Origin: a virus
Strand: one strand, 5' to 3'
DNA length: 36,534 bases
IMG/VR virus record: IMGVR_UViG_3300048834_001270
Span: 1-36,534 of that record
Position numbers and translations under genes: made by a program. The notes beneath the pieces are model-generated. The model did not search any database. It worked only from the letters and a program-made list of their open reading frames with translations, and was not told the origin of the DNA. Of the stretch, positions 16,749 to 23,896 are shown in pieces; position 1 is the first letter of the stretch; each line of letters opens with the position of its first letter.

Positions 16749-17180
16749 TCAGGCGTTGAGCTTGGGGGACAGTTCGCGGATGGAGCCGACGCCCTTGGCG
16801 GCGAGGACGCGCTGGGTGGGAGTGAGGTCAGGGTCAGCCGGGGCCTCCTTGTGCTCCGCGGCCTTGGGTCGGAGGCCGAGCTTCTGAACCTCGGCAGCGA
16901 CGGCCTTGCCAAAGTCCGCCATCTTGGCGGTCAGGGCGGCGTTCTCCGCTTTCACTCGGATCAATTCCTCACCAGCCACCTTCGCGGCAGTTTCGAGCGT
17001 GGCGACTCGGGCCACGAGTTCGTCGGCACGTTGAGTGGCAGACGTGGCCTGGGCGCCGGCAGCCTCCAGGAGTTCGCTGGCTGCGGTCAGTTCGCCGTGG
17101 AGCCTCGCATTCTCGACCGTGAGGCGTTCGTTGGTTGCCAGGACATCGTCCTGGTCTTGGATGTTGGGCTTGTCGGACAT
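16749..17180 (-). CDS. Scaffold-like coiled-coil protein
   Basis: The protein has 143 residues. ATG at 17180 is the first start after the protease gene. Longer frames reach into the protease and are out-of-frame shadows. Residues 10-95 form a long Ala/Glu/Leu coiled coil (NERLTVENARLHGELTAASE ... ELIRVKAENAALTAKMADFG). The C-terminal part (LTPTQRVLAAKGVGSIRELS) is compact. Capsid scaffold proteins are short, charged and coiled-coil, and sit between the head protease and the capsid gene. Both apply here, so the protein probably guides prohead assembly and is then degraded by the S49 protease. A copy of the 17 bp dispersed motif lies in the 41 bp gap upstream. Confidence 0.6.
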   Translation of the reverse strand: MSDKPNIQDQDDVLATNERLTVENARLHGELTAASELLEAAGAQATSATQRADELVARVATLETAAKVAGEELIRVKAENAALTAKMADFGKAVAAEVQKLGLRPKAAEHKEAPADPDLTPTQRVLAAKGVGSIRELSPKLNA

Positions 17181-17207
17181 GGCTTTGGATGTGCGTTCAG
17201 CGGAGTT

Positions 17208-17224
17208 GGGAACGTTACGCTTCA
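17208..17224 (-). repeat. Dispersed 17 bp motif, copy 1
   Basis: The plus strand reads GGGAACGTTACGCTTCA. On the minus strand its first three bases are the TGA stop of the S49 protease gene, so the repeat begins exactly at the end of that gene. The plus-strand flank forms a short inverted repeat (CTTCA CTTGC TGAAG). It lies in the gap before the scaffold-like gene. Confidence 0.85.
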
Positions 17225-18037
17225 CTTGCTGAAGCGACGGGCGACGGCCTTCGCGTAGGCGAGGTCTCCGAGGACATCGACGAGCCCGTTGCGCTTGGCC
17301 TGGTACCCGTCGAACACCTGCCCCTGCATGGCGCCCTCGGGGATGCTTTCCCGGGCGCGCAGCACGTCGGCGCGGAAGACGTCGAAGGCCCGCTGGGCTT
17401 GGCGGGTGAACTCGGAGGCGTGGTCGGGCGTGATCTCGGTCCCCGGCATGCCCGCGGCCTTGAAGGCGCCCTCCTTGTTGGTGAACACCCGGACCTCGAT
17501 TCCGGCGTTGGCCAGCATCCGGTGATAATCCACCACAGAGACGTAGGCCCCGATGCTGCCCACGAGCGCGGAACGGGAGGCGACGACGGCCTTGGACTGC
17601 GAGCCGATCCAGTAGGCCAGGCTGCACATCGTGCCGCCCGCCCACGTCACGGTGGGCTTGGTGGATTTGAAGACCGCGTCGGCAATCTCCGCGCCACCGA
17701 CCGAGAACCCACCGGGCGAATTGACGTCGAGCACGATGGCCTTCGCCTCCGGGTCGGCTTCGAGGCGGCGGAATGCACTGAGCACCTCGGCGCTGTCCTC
17801 GAAACCGTCGAAGATCAGCTCGCCGAGGTCAGGTCGGTAGGCCAGCACCCCGCTGATTTCGAGCACGCCGATGCCGCCTTCGACCGAGGTTCGGGGGGCG
17901 AAGTGCCCTCGGGCCTTGCGCCAGGAATCGGGTTCGGCGGCAGCGGGGGCGAACAGGCCACTGAAGAGTGCCTGCCCGGCGCGGGCCTCAATCAGGGGCA
18001 CCTGACTCGCCAGCTTGGTCAGGAAAGTTTTGAGCAT
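17222..18037 (-). CDS. S49-family head maturation protease
   Basis: The protein has 271 residues and starts with ATG at 18037 inside the 3' end of the portal gene (50 bp overlap). The SppA/S49 fold is clear: VEGGIGVLEISGVL, the strand IVLDVNSPGG, TVTWAGGTMCSLAYWIGSQS with the Ser nucleophile in C-S-L-A-Y, and FTNKEGAFKAAGMPG carrying the candidate catalytic Lys. In lambda-type heads (gpC) this protease trims portal and scaffold and degrades the scaffold after assembly. Here scaffold and protease are separate genes, not nested. The stop codon is supplied by copy 1 of the dispersed motif, so the original C-terminus may differ by a few residues. Confidence 0.85.
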   Translation of the reverse strand: MLKTFLTKLASQVPLIEARAGQALFSGLFAPAAAEPDSWRKARGHFAPRTSVEGGIGVLEISGVLAYRPDLGELIFDGFEDSAEVLSAFRRLEADPEAKAIVLDVNSPGGFSVGGAEIADAVFKSTKPTVTWAGGTMCSLAYWIGSQSKAVVASRSALVGSIGAYVSVVDYHRMLANAGIEVRVFTNKEGAFKAAGMPGTEITPDHASEFTRQAQRAFDVFRADVLRARESIPEGAMQGQVFDGYQAKRNGLVDVLGDLAYAKAVARRFSK

Positions 18038-19568
18038 CGTCGCCCGAGTTGGGAACGTTACGCTTCACTTCGTTTTGCCCCCCTGTGGGAGCCCCCTTTG
18101 CGGAGGCCAAACCGAAGCTCGACATGACCGTTTCGACCGGGATGCCGTGCTCGCCGGCGACCTGCCTGGCGCGGTCCAGGATGTAGTCGATCTCTTCGAA
18201 GAGTTGGTCGGTCTCCCGCCGCCAGGACCGGCCGCGGTTGCCGTAGTGGTCCCGGCGCGTCATCAGGCCGCGGGCGACATCCTCACGCTCCTGAGCCATC
18301 TCCCTGCCGGCATCGATGGTGATCTTGGAAGGGCCGATGAAATCGCACCGCGCCCAGCCCTCGGGCGCGGGGAGGACGCCGGACGCGATCCCGCTGGCGA
18401 TGACCCGCTGCCATGCCGAACGGCCCAACCGGGCGGCGACCTGCTTGCGGCGGTCGAACTTTCGTTGCGCCTTGCCGTTCACCGCCCGCTGGTTGGGGCC
18501 GGTCAGTTTTTCGTCCAGGAAGAAGGCCGGTGGCAGGCCCATCCCCGCCACGAAGCAGCCGGCGAGATAGCTGATGACCTCGATGTTGTTGGCCGGGGCG
18601 CTGGGAGTGTTGACCTGCTTCAGCTCGTGCCCTTCCGGAACGGTGGGAATGTCGCCCGCAACCAGGTCGGCGACGGTGAAACTGCGTTGCTTGGCGTTGT
18701 CCTCCGCTGGCGGTTCCTCCTCGGTGGGGGCCTCACCAGCGGGTTCCGGTGGGGACCCCCACGGGTTCTCCTCCAAGGGCGATCCCTGAATGGCGAGGGT
18801 CAGGACGGTGGAGAGCTTCGAGAGGACCTTCTGGAACCCCTTGATGTCGCCCGCGTCCCGCATGTCGTTGGCCCCGCGACGGATGGGGCTCATCCCCCGG
18901 TATTGGGTGTACCGCTCCAGGTCGAAGAGGTGAACGAGCGCGTTGGCGTCGAGCAGGGTCTTCCCGTCGAGCCAGTAGCCTTGGACCCGGCCCTGCGTGT
19001 CGAGTTGGACCCCGTCGAAGATGCGGTCATCCGCGACCGTCGGCTTGTCGATCCGCCAGGACTCCAAGAGTTGGACCTGCGGGAATCCGGCCTCGTCCGT
19101 CCAGAGGGCGAACACCTCGCCGTCGGTGTCGAGGTAGAATGACCCCAGCCGTTGCAGGTCCCAGAAGTCGAACCGGCCGGTGAAGTCGGCCCGCTCCGCC
19201 CACTCGTCGAAGAAGGTGTTGGCGGCCTCGTTCCATTTCCGGTCCAAGGTCGCCGCCCTGGGCACCATCGGGGTCGAGTAGTTGGCCACCAGATCGGTGG
19301 CGTAGAACACCATGCCGACGTTGTCCCAGAGGTAACGGGCGACCGAGGCCAGTTGAAGCCGGTTGAACTTCGACAGCAGCCGGTGGACGTAGAGCCCGGT
19401 GGGCGGAATCGGCGTTCGGTGATCGACCGTGTTCAGGGCCTCGAAGTAGTGCCGGACCGGGGTCACCGCAGGCGCCGTGTTCGCCGACGGCTGCGGCGGA
19501 TGGACCTGCGCGGATCGAGTTGAATGCTGCGGGGCCGGCGGGAACAGGCGGCGAAGGAACGGGATCAC
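17988..19568 (-). CDS. Lambda-type portal protein (GpB family)
   Basis: The protein has 526 residues. The GTG at 19568 overlaps the upstream stop as GTGA. Recognisable blocks: YLWDNVGMVFYATDLVANYS in the N-terminal third, WRIDKPTVADDRIFDGVQLD, LVHLFDLERYTQYRGMSPI (the R-G-x-S-P hallmark of lambda portals), a Glu/Pro-rich acidic loop at about 330-360, then GMGLPPAFFLDEKLTGPNQR. The portal forms the dodecameric gate through which the terminase packs DNA. The last ~25 residues (after GGQNEVKRNVPNSGD) are encoded by the dispersed motif copy 2 and its flank, which looks like a late addition to the 3' end. The core is complete. Confidence 0.85.
   Translation of the reverse strand: MIPFLRRLFPPAPQHSTRSAQVHPPQPSANTAPAVTPVRHYFEALNTVDHRTPIPPTGLYVHRLLSKFNRLQLASVARYLWDNVGMVFYATDLVANYSTPMVPRAATLDRKWNEAANTFFDEWAERADFTGRFDFWDLQRLGSFYLDTDGEVFALWTDEAGFPQVQLLESWRIDKPTVADDRIFDGVQLDTQGRVQGYWLDGKTLLDANALVHLFDLERYTQYRGMSPIRRGANDMRDAGDIKGFQKVLSKLSTVLTLAIQGSPLEENPWGSPPEPAGEAPTEEEPPAEDNAKQRSFTVADLVAGDIPTVPEGHELKQVNTPSAPANNIEVISYLAGCFVAGMGLPPAFFLDEKLTGPNQRAVNGKAQRKFDRRKQVAARLGRSAWQRVIASGIASGVLPAPEGWARCDFIGPSKITIDAGREMAQEREDVARGLMTRRDHYGNRGRSWRRETDQLFEEIDYILDRARQVAGEHGIPVETVMSSFGLASAKGAPTGGQNEVKRNVPNSGDDAQNFPDQAGESGAPD
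18051..18067 (-). repeat. Dispersed 17 bp motif, copy 2
   Basis: GGGAACGTTACGCTTCA lies inside the 3' end of the portal frame, 14 bp upstream of the protease start. Similarity to copy 6 extends well beyond the motif: GAGT before it and TTGCCCCC after it on the plus strand, about 45 bp in all. Both copies are translated as VKRNVP[ND]SGD at the end of a gene. Confidence 0.85.
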
Positions 19569-19897
19569 AGGACAGCCTTGTGGAAGGTGGGGTGGAGGCG
19601 GTTGTACCGGGCCACGTCCAAGGGCGGGTTCTCCGGATCGGCGAGGGTGTTCACCCATTCGAGGGCCTCCTCCGCCATCACCGCGAGTTCCGCGGGCGTG
19701 TAGGCGCGCTCGAAGGTGAAGGTCACCGACCCGCCGGCCTCCGAGGTCGAGAGCACCGTCTGGCCGTTGACCACACTGGCGGACCACTTCTGGACCACCA
19801 GACCGTTCAGGGCACCGACGAGGGTCTGGCCCTCGGTCAGTTGGAGCTTCAGCGCCCGGACGAGCATCCGGACTTCAACGCGTGGACGTGCCGTCAC
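19565..19897 (-). CDS. gpW-like small head protein between terminase and portal
   Basis: The protein has up to 110 residues. GTG at 19897 is the first start; an ATG at 19867 is an alternative giving 100 residues. The sequence is a beta-rich segment (LVVQKWSASVVNGQTVL, GGSVTFTFERAY) followed by a helix (TPAELAVMAEEALEWVN). This resembles the order 'beta hairpin then T-x-x-[ED]-L helix' of gpW-type head-tail joining proteins, although it is longer than gpW (68 aa). The slot between GpA-type terminase and GpB-type portal is the gpW slot in lambda. Dispersed motif copy 3 lies 8 bp upstream of the GTG. Confidence 0.45.
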   Translation of the reverse strand: MTARPRVEVRMLVRALKLQLTEGQTLVGALNGLVVQKWSASVVNGQTVLSTSEAGGSVTFTFERAYTPAELAVMAEEALEWVNTLADPENPPLDVARYNRLHPTFHKAVL

Positions 19898-19905
19898 GCC
19901 CGAGC

Positions 19906-19922
19906 GGGAACGTTACGCTTCA
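19906..19922 (-). repeat. Dispersed 17 bp motif, copy 3
   Basis: GGGAACGTTACGCTTCA lies between the gpW-like gene and the plus-strand membrane protein gene. It is followed on the plus strand by a hairpin-forming segment GCGTT-CGAG-AACGC. Confidence 0.85.
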
Positions 19923-20044
19923 ACGCTCATCGCGTTCGAGAACGCTGGAGGAGTCTGGAGGACGACCCCGGCCACATCCCCCTCGACACTGTGTCGGTCA
20001 CTGGCAAGTTGCGCGGCGAAGACTACCATCGGGAGGAATCCGAA

Positions 20045-20407
20045 ATGACGCTCGAAAAGGTCGTGGAGATCTACACGCACTTCTTGTCCGGCGGCCTGGT
20101 TTACCTCGGAGCATCTGCGATTCTCGCAACGATGCTGCACTGGCTGCTGCGCGGTTATCTGCGAGCGTGCGTCTGGTCCGTGGTCACGTCCGTTGCGTTG
20201 GTGGTCATTCTGATTCTGGCACTGGCTGGAGGCGTCGAAGAGGCAGGAGTGTACATCATCGCCTTCATATTCGTTCCGGCCTTCGCAGTCATCTCGGTGG
20301 TGATGGGGCTGCCGTTCCTGTTGTTACGACGATACGGTGTCGGCAGGCTTCAACAGGAGACCGGCAGTACAGCGAACGTCATGGTTCCCCCTTCGAGTGA
20401 TCAGTGA
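20045..20407 (+). CDS. Small three-helix membrane protein on the opposite strand (phage cargo candidate)
   Basis: The protein has 120 residues. The ATG at 20045 is preceded by GGAGGA with ideal spacing, one of the best ribosome sites in the window. Three hydrophobic segments are clear: about residues 12-33 (GGLVYLGASAILATMLHWLL), 38-60 (VVTSVALVVILILALAGG) and 64-90 (VYIIAFIFVPAFAVISVVMG). The N-terminal MTLEKVVEIYTHF is amphipathic. The gene sits in an otherwise unbroken minus-strand head operon, and its last 29 bp overlap the 3' end of the terminase gene antisense. Family not recognised. The location and independent start suggest a separately expressed cargo gene (moron), for example in exclusion or host physiology, but function is not shown by the sequence. 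Confidence 0.7.
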   Translation: MTLEKVVEIYTHFLSGGLVYLGASAILATMLHWLLRGYLRACVWSVVTSVALVVILILALAGGVEEAGVYIIAFIFVPAFAVISVVMGLPFLLLRRYGVGRLQQETGSTANVMVPPSSDQ

Positions 20408-22175
20408 TTTCGGGCACGCCGCTTCTCAGACACCCGGAAATCACCGCCGCCACGTCGATCATCAGCTCGCAATCGAGGTAGTGGTTGTCCCGGCGCTTCT
20501 GGACCCACAGCACCTTGATCCGCCCCCGCGAGTCCTCCCGCTCCTCCCGGACTTCCGCCGTCATCTGCTCGATGTAATCGCGCCCGGTTTTCTTGGGGAT
20601 GCTCCAGTCCCCGACCACGCCGTGGGTGAAGAGGGCCAGGTGATCCTTGATGCTCGGGTTGGACCATTGGAAGAGCGGCAGATGGCGGCGGACCTTCGCC
20701 CGGCGGGCGCCAAGGGTCGGGTCGACCAGGACCCGCCGCCATACCCGGCGGACGGTCTTGCCGGTGCGTTGGTCCTGACTGAGGAACCACTCCGCGTCGT
20801 CGCCTTTCATCGCCTTCCAGCCGGTGGCCATGCAGAAGCGGTAGACCTCCGAGGCCTTGAAGCCGGTGTCGATCATCGCGTTGACCAGCGGCACGTTCAG
20901 TTGGCGCCGGACCTCCTCGAGTTCCGCGGTGGTGTTGCAGCGCCCGTAGGCGAGCAACCGGCTGGCCCCACCCGCGCCGAAGGCCCGCGCCACCCAGAAG
21001 TAGTGCTCCCCACCACGGGCCTGCCGGTCTGCCGCGATGAAGCGCGCCTTCTCCAAGGGCCACGGGTCGCCGAAGTCGTAATCCGCCCGCCGGGCCTGGA
21101 GGTAATCGTCACTGGTGACCAGCCAGCGGTCGAGATCCCACGGCTCGCCGAGGGTCTCGGTGACAAAGGTGAACATCGGTTCGATGTCTCCAAGCGCCCG
21201 CATGGCGTCCACCGCCGCCACGAACTCCTCCACGATGGACCGCCACTCGATCCAGTGCGGCAGGAGCGCGTTCCACGTGTAGCTGACCCGCGCTTTCGGG
21301 GCGTTAGGGTTCTGCGGCACGAACTGTCCGTGGCTCTCGATCCACCTTCGGTCCACGGGCGTGTCCTTGATCCGGTGCCCGCAGGCCACGCACTCGTAGC
21401 GCACGGTTTCCGCCAGGGCATCGAAGCGCCATTTGCCTCGCGGCTTGGTGACGTCGTTCGAGTCCCACTTTAGCTGCTCGAACTGCAGGGGCTGCAGATG
21501 ATGGCAGGCCGGACACTCGAAGTGCCACGCCCGCTGGTCCCCGGCGCGGAAGGCGGTGTCCATGGCATCGCCTTTGGTGCCGGGGGTCGAAATCAGGAAC
21601 CGCCGCGAGTTCCAGAAGGACCGGGTCCGCTTGAGCACCATCTCCAACCGTCCCGGCGGGTAGTTCCGAACCTCATCGCAGAACAGCCACCGGATGGGCT
21701 TGGACTGCAACCGCGCCTTCGAACCCGACCAGCCCGCGTAGAGGGGCATGCCGTCGAAAGCGAACCCGGTGAGGGTTGGCTCGCCCATCCGCTCCTTGAC
21801 GGGGGGGCAAGCCTCGAAGGTCGGCGTGAGCCGGTCCCGGAGGAAGTCGCGCAGCTCGTCCTTGGTCGCCGTCACCCACATCGCCGGCCCGGGGTCTTCC
21901 GCGATGGCCCAGCAGGCGCAGTTCATGACGGTCTGGGTCTTGGCGCTCTGGGCCGCGCACTGGACCGCGATGTCTCGGATGGTGTTGCTCGCGAAGTCCT
22001 CCATCACGGGGCGCACCCACGGGGACGAGTCGGAACGCCACCGACCCGGCATGGGCGAGGTCTCGTCGACCTGGACGTGTTCCTCGCACCACTGCCAAGG
22101 AGGACGGCGGTCGGCCGGTTTGCAGGCCGTGCAGAATCCCTCGATGAGGGGGTGGCGTCGCGGATCGTGTCCCAC
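20379..22175 (-). CDS. Terminase large subunit, GpA family
   Basis: The protein has about 598 residues. There is no ATG at the expected place. GTG at 22175 is chosen; TTG at 22181 is possible. Near the N-terminus lies a CTAC...WC element. The ATPase has a Walker A-like CAAQSAKTQT (about 73-82) and a Walker B WLFCDEV (about 163-169), followed by LISTPGTKGDAMD. A zinc-ribbon typical of GpA terminases follows (HFECPACHHLQP ... YECVACGHRI). The C-terminal nuclease shows MIDTGFKASEVYRF and DNHYLDCELM. The enzyme cuts concatemers and drives DNA into the prohead through the portal. Unusually, the small terminase is separated from it by three genes and a terminator hairpin. Dispersed motif copy 4 abuts the start. 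Confidence 0.9.
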   Translation of the reverse strand: MGHDPRRHPLIEGFCTACKPADRRPPWQWCEEHVQVDETSPMPGRWRSDSSPWVRPVMEDFASNTIRDIAVQCAAQSAKTQTVMNCACWAIAEDPGPAMWVTATKDELRDFLRDRLTPTFEACPPVKERMGEPTLTGFAFDGMPLYAGWSGSKARLQSKPIRWLFCDEVRNYPPGRLEMVLKRTRSFWNSRRFLISTPGTKGDAMDTAFRAGDQRAWHFECPACHHLQPLQFEQLKWDSNDVTKPRGKWRFDALAETVRYECVACGHRIKDTPVDRRWIESHGQFVPQNPNAPKARVSYTWNALLPHWIEWRSIVEEFVAAVDAMRALGDIEPMFTFVTETLGEPWDLDRWLVTSDDYLQARRADYDFGDPWPLEKARFIAADRQARGGEHYFWVARAFGAGGASRLLAYGRCNTTAELEEVRRQLNVPLVNAMIDTGFKASEVYRFCMATGWKAMKGDDAEWFLSQDQRTGKTVRRVWRRVLVDPTLGARRAKVRRHLPLFQWSNPSIKDHLALFTHGVVGDWSIPKKTGRDYIEQMTAEVREEREDSRGRIKVLWVQKRRDNHYLDCELMIDVAAVISGCLRSGVPEITDHSKGEP

Positions 22176-22184
22176 GCCCAAGGC

Positions 22185-22200
22185 GGGACGTTACGCTTCA
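22185..22200 (-). repeat. Dispersed motif, copy 4 (16 bp variant)
   Basis: GGGACGTTACGCTTCA lacks one A relative to copies 1-3 and 6. It lies about 10 bp upstream of the terminase GTG. On the plus strand it is followed at once by a strong inverted repeat, GGCGAGAA-GGCGA-TTCTCGCC (about 22203-22223). Confidence 0.85.
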
Positions 22201-22335
22201 CGGGCGAGAAGGCGATTCTCGCCTGTCAGACGCCGCGGGCAGGATGGACGTAGCGGCCCGGGCCTTCCGACAGCGCCTACCGCGGTCCTCGGCCTGTCTC
22301 GTGGCGGTCTCGCTGACCCGCCTGGACACGAAAAT

Positions 22336-22358
22336 GCCCCTCGGGGTCTCCGAGGGGC
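22336..22358 (-). terminator. Rho-independent terminator hairpin
   Basis: A perfect 9 bp stem GCCCCTCGG / CCGAGGGGC with a 5-base loop is followed on the minus strand by ATTTTCG. AT pairs extend the stem, so it could also work on the plus strand (CGTTTCG). It lies 20 bp after the stop of the 22379-22795 gene and separates the modification/small-terminase module from the large terminase. Confidence 0.7.
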
Positions 22359-22378
22359 GTTTCGTAGGGGGGTGACGG

Positions 22379-22795
22379 TCAGGCCTTCTTGGCCGGGACC
22401 AGTTCGAACACCCGGGCGTAGAGGCGGACGCGGCCGGTGATCCGGCGCACGATCTTGGCGGCCTGCGCTTCGCCGAGCTTGAAGGCCGCGGCGAGGTCCT
22501 TGGCGATGGCCTCCCGGTCCTTGCCGGTGAGGAACTGGTAGGCGACGAAGCCGCCCTTGGTCTCCTTCAACTCGTCGAGGGTGGTGGGGAGCCGGTCGGT
22601 GGCCTCGCCGTCGGCGTCGGACTTCGCCGCCTTGGAAGCCTTCGCAGGCTTCTCGACCTTCGCCGAGGTGGCGGTGGGCTGGGGCGCGGGCTGTTCGGTC
22701 ACTGGGGCCGGGGTCGCCTTCTTAGCCTTCGCCGGCTTCGGCTCGGTCGTGGTCGTGGTCTTCGGGGTCTGGTTGGCTTCGGTGGTCTTCTTCAT
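22379..22795 (-). CDS. Hypothetical protein with Lys/Ala/Pro linker and C-terminal helical domain
   Basis: The protein has 138 residues and starts with ATG at 22795. An upstream in-frame start would add an implausible 34 residues. Residues 1-70 are low-complexity Thr/Lys/Ala/Pro (TTTTTEPKPAKAKKATPAP), histone-H1-like. Residues 75-138 form a compact helical domain (TLDELKETKGGFVAYQFLTG, DREAIAKDLAAAFKLGEAQA, KIVRRITGRVRLYARVFELV). The gene is the last before the terminator at 22336. A DNA-binding role is plausible from the basic tail; family not recognised. Confidence 0.55.
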   Translation of the reverse strand: MKKTTEANQTPKTTTTTEPKPAKAKKATPAPVTEQPAPQPTATSAKVEKPAKASKAAKSDADGEATDRLPTTLDELKETKGGFVAYQFLTGKDREAIAKDLAAAFKLGEAQAAKIVRRITGRVRLYARVFELVPAKKA

Positions 22796-22906
22796 GTTGG
22801 TCTTGGGTTGGGGCGGGGGTTTGGTTGATCCGCTCCGAACGTGAGTCTCGCTACGGTGGGAGGGTGAGAGTGTCCAAGGGTTCTCCGAGGATTCCATGGA
22901 ACGGGT

Positions 22907-23404
22907 TCAGTAGAAGGTCCCCATCTCCCGGAGGGAGACCCACGGGCGCAGGTGGTCGGGGCCCGACTGCCCGATCACGACATGGTCGAGCACCTCGATG
23001 CGGACGATCCGGCCCGCCTGAACGATTTCCCGGGTGGCCCGGACGTCCGCCTCGGAAGGTCGCGGGTCACCGCTGGGATGGTTGTGGGCCACGACAATCG
23101 CGGCGGCATTGCGGACGATGGCGGTGCGGAAGAGTTCCCGGGGCGTCATGAGGACGGTATCGAGGGTCCCGATGCCCGCGAGGTGGAATCCCGTCGCCCG
23201 GCGCCGGGTGTTGAGGTGGATGGCGCAGAGGCACTCCACGTCCGGGTTGTACCAAGACGCCGTGGCGATGTTGGCCATCCAGAAGTCGTAGATGCGGTCC
23301 GGGGAATCGCAGCAGGTGATGGGCACGGGGAGTTCCCGGAGCCGGATGACACCGAACTCGTGGTTGTCCTTGGTGCGCCGACGGCGAGGGGTGGGTGGAT
23401 TCAT
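22907..23404 (-). CDS. RadC-like JAB/MPN-domain protein
   Basis: The protein has 165 residues and starts with ATG at 23404, 2 bp after the upstream stop. The JAMM metal site is intact: ECLCAIHLNTRR upstream and HNHPSGDPRPSEAD, with the two His, the Ser and the Asp. The segment following it (DHVVIGQSG) matches the D-H-[IVL]-[IV]-[IV]-G of RadC proteins. RadC-like proteins are frequent in mobile elements. Despite the name, a DNA-repair function is not established, and the domain is formally a metalloprotease/deamidase fold. It is shorter than chromosomal RadC (about 220 aa) and lacks the N-terminal helix-hairpin-helix region, as most phage versions do. Confidence 0.85.
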   Translation of the reverse strand: MNPPTPRRRRTKDNHEFGVIRLRELPVPITCCDSPDRIYDFWMANIATASWYNPDVECLCAIHLNTRRRATGFHLAGIGTLDTVLMTPRELFRTAIVRNAAAIVVAHNHPSGDPRPSEADVRATREIVQAGRIVRIEVLDHVVIGQSGPDHLRPWVSLREMGTFY

Positions 23405-23406
23405 GG

Positions 23407-23841
23407 TCAGCCCAGTGGGATGCAGCCTTGGTTGTGCTCGCCGATGGCGCGGTCGTAGGTCTCCTCAATGACCGACTGGAGCGTGTCGCAGTACACGTCG
23501 AGGACGCAGGCCAGCACCATGGATTCGGCCTTCCGCCGCGTGTGCCCTTCCACCAGCCAGACGGTGTAGGTGTCGTCGGGCTCGTAGACGATGATGAGAG
23601 TCCACGCCCGACCGGGCTTGCCGTTCACCCGCGCCTGCAGGCCGACGTCGAACTCGACGCGGGGCGGGCCACCCTCCGAGGTCAGGCGGGAACGGTAGGC
23701 GGAGCGGTACTCGCCCTCGGCTTGGGCGCAGCGGTAGCGGAATTCCTGCGCGCCGATGTAGGTGAAGGCCCCGCGGAGGCCGAGGCCTCCCGCTTGGTCG
23801 ATGATGGTGCGGATGGTTTCAGGGATCGAAGCAAGGTCCAT
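23407..23841 (-). CDS. Hypothetical phage protein
   Basis: The protein has 144 residues and starts with ATG at 23841, 55 bp after the small terminase stop. A helical N-terminus (MDLASIPETIRTIIDQAGG) is followed by a beta-rich middle (RVEFDVGLQARVNGKPGRAW, TLIIVYEPDDTYTVWLVEGH). It ends with a helix (ESMVLACVLDVYCDTLQSVI). Three Cys residues are scattered. The family is not recognised and no catalytic motif is visible. It is coupled closely to the RadC-like gene and is probably an accessory protein of the same transcript. Confidence 0.6.
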   Translation of the reverse strand: MDLASIPETIRTIIDQAGGLGLRGAFTYIGAQEFRYRCAQAEGEYRSAYRSRLTSEGGPPRVEFDVGLQARVNGKPGRAWTLIIVYEPDDTYTVWLVEGHTRRKAESMVLACVLDVYCDTLQSVIEETYDRAIGEHNQGCIPLG

Positions 23842-23896
23842 ACAGCGAGCCTCGTAAAGGGCCAGGGGCCGCAGGGACCAGTGAAGAGCCGAGGCG

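Noticed and set aside
15642-17258. Plus-strand open frame of 538 codons opposite capsid and scaffold genes
   Set aside because: It is the antisense of recognisable phage genes. It is rich in Gly/Arg/Val from GC-rich reverse codons and has no domain pattern.
22004-22201. Short frame beginning at the motif with MKRNVPPWAWD
   Set aside because: It overlaps the terminase start in another frame. The apparent start is motif sequence, and the rest is a shadow of the terminase.
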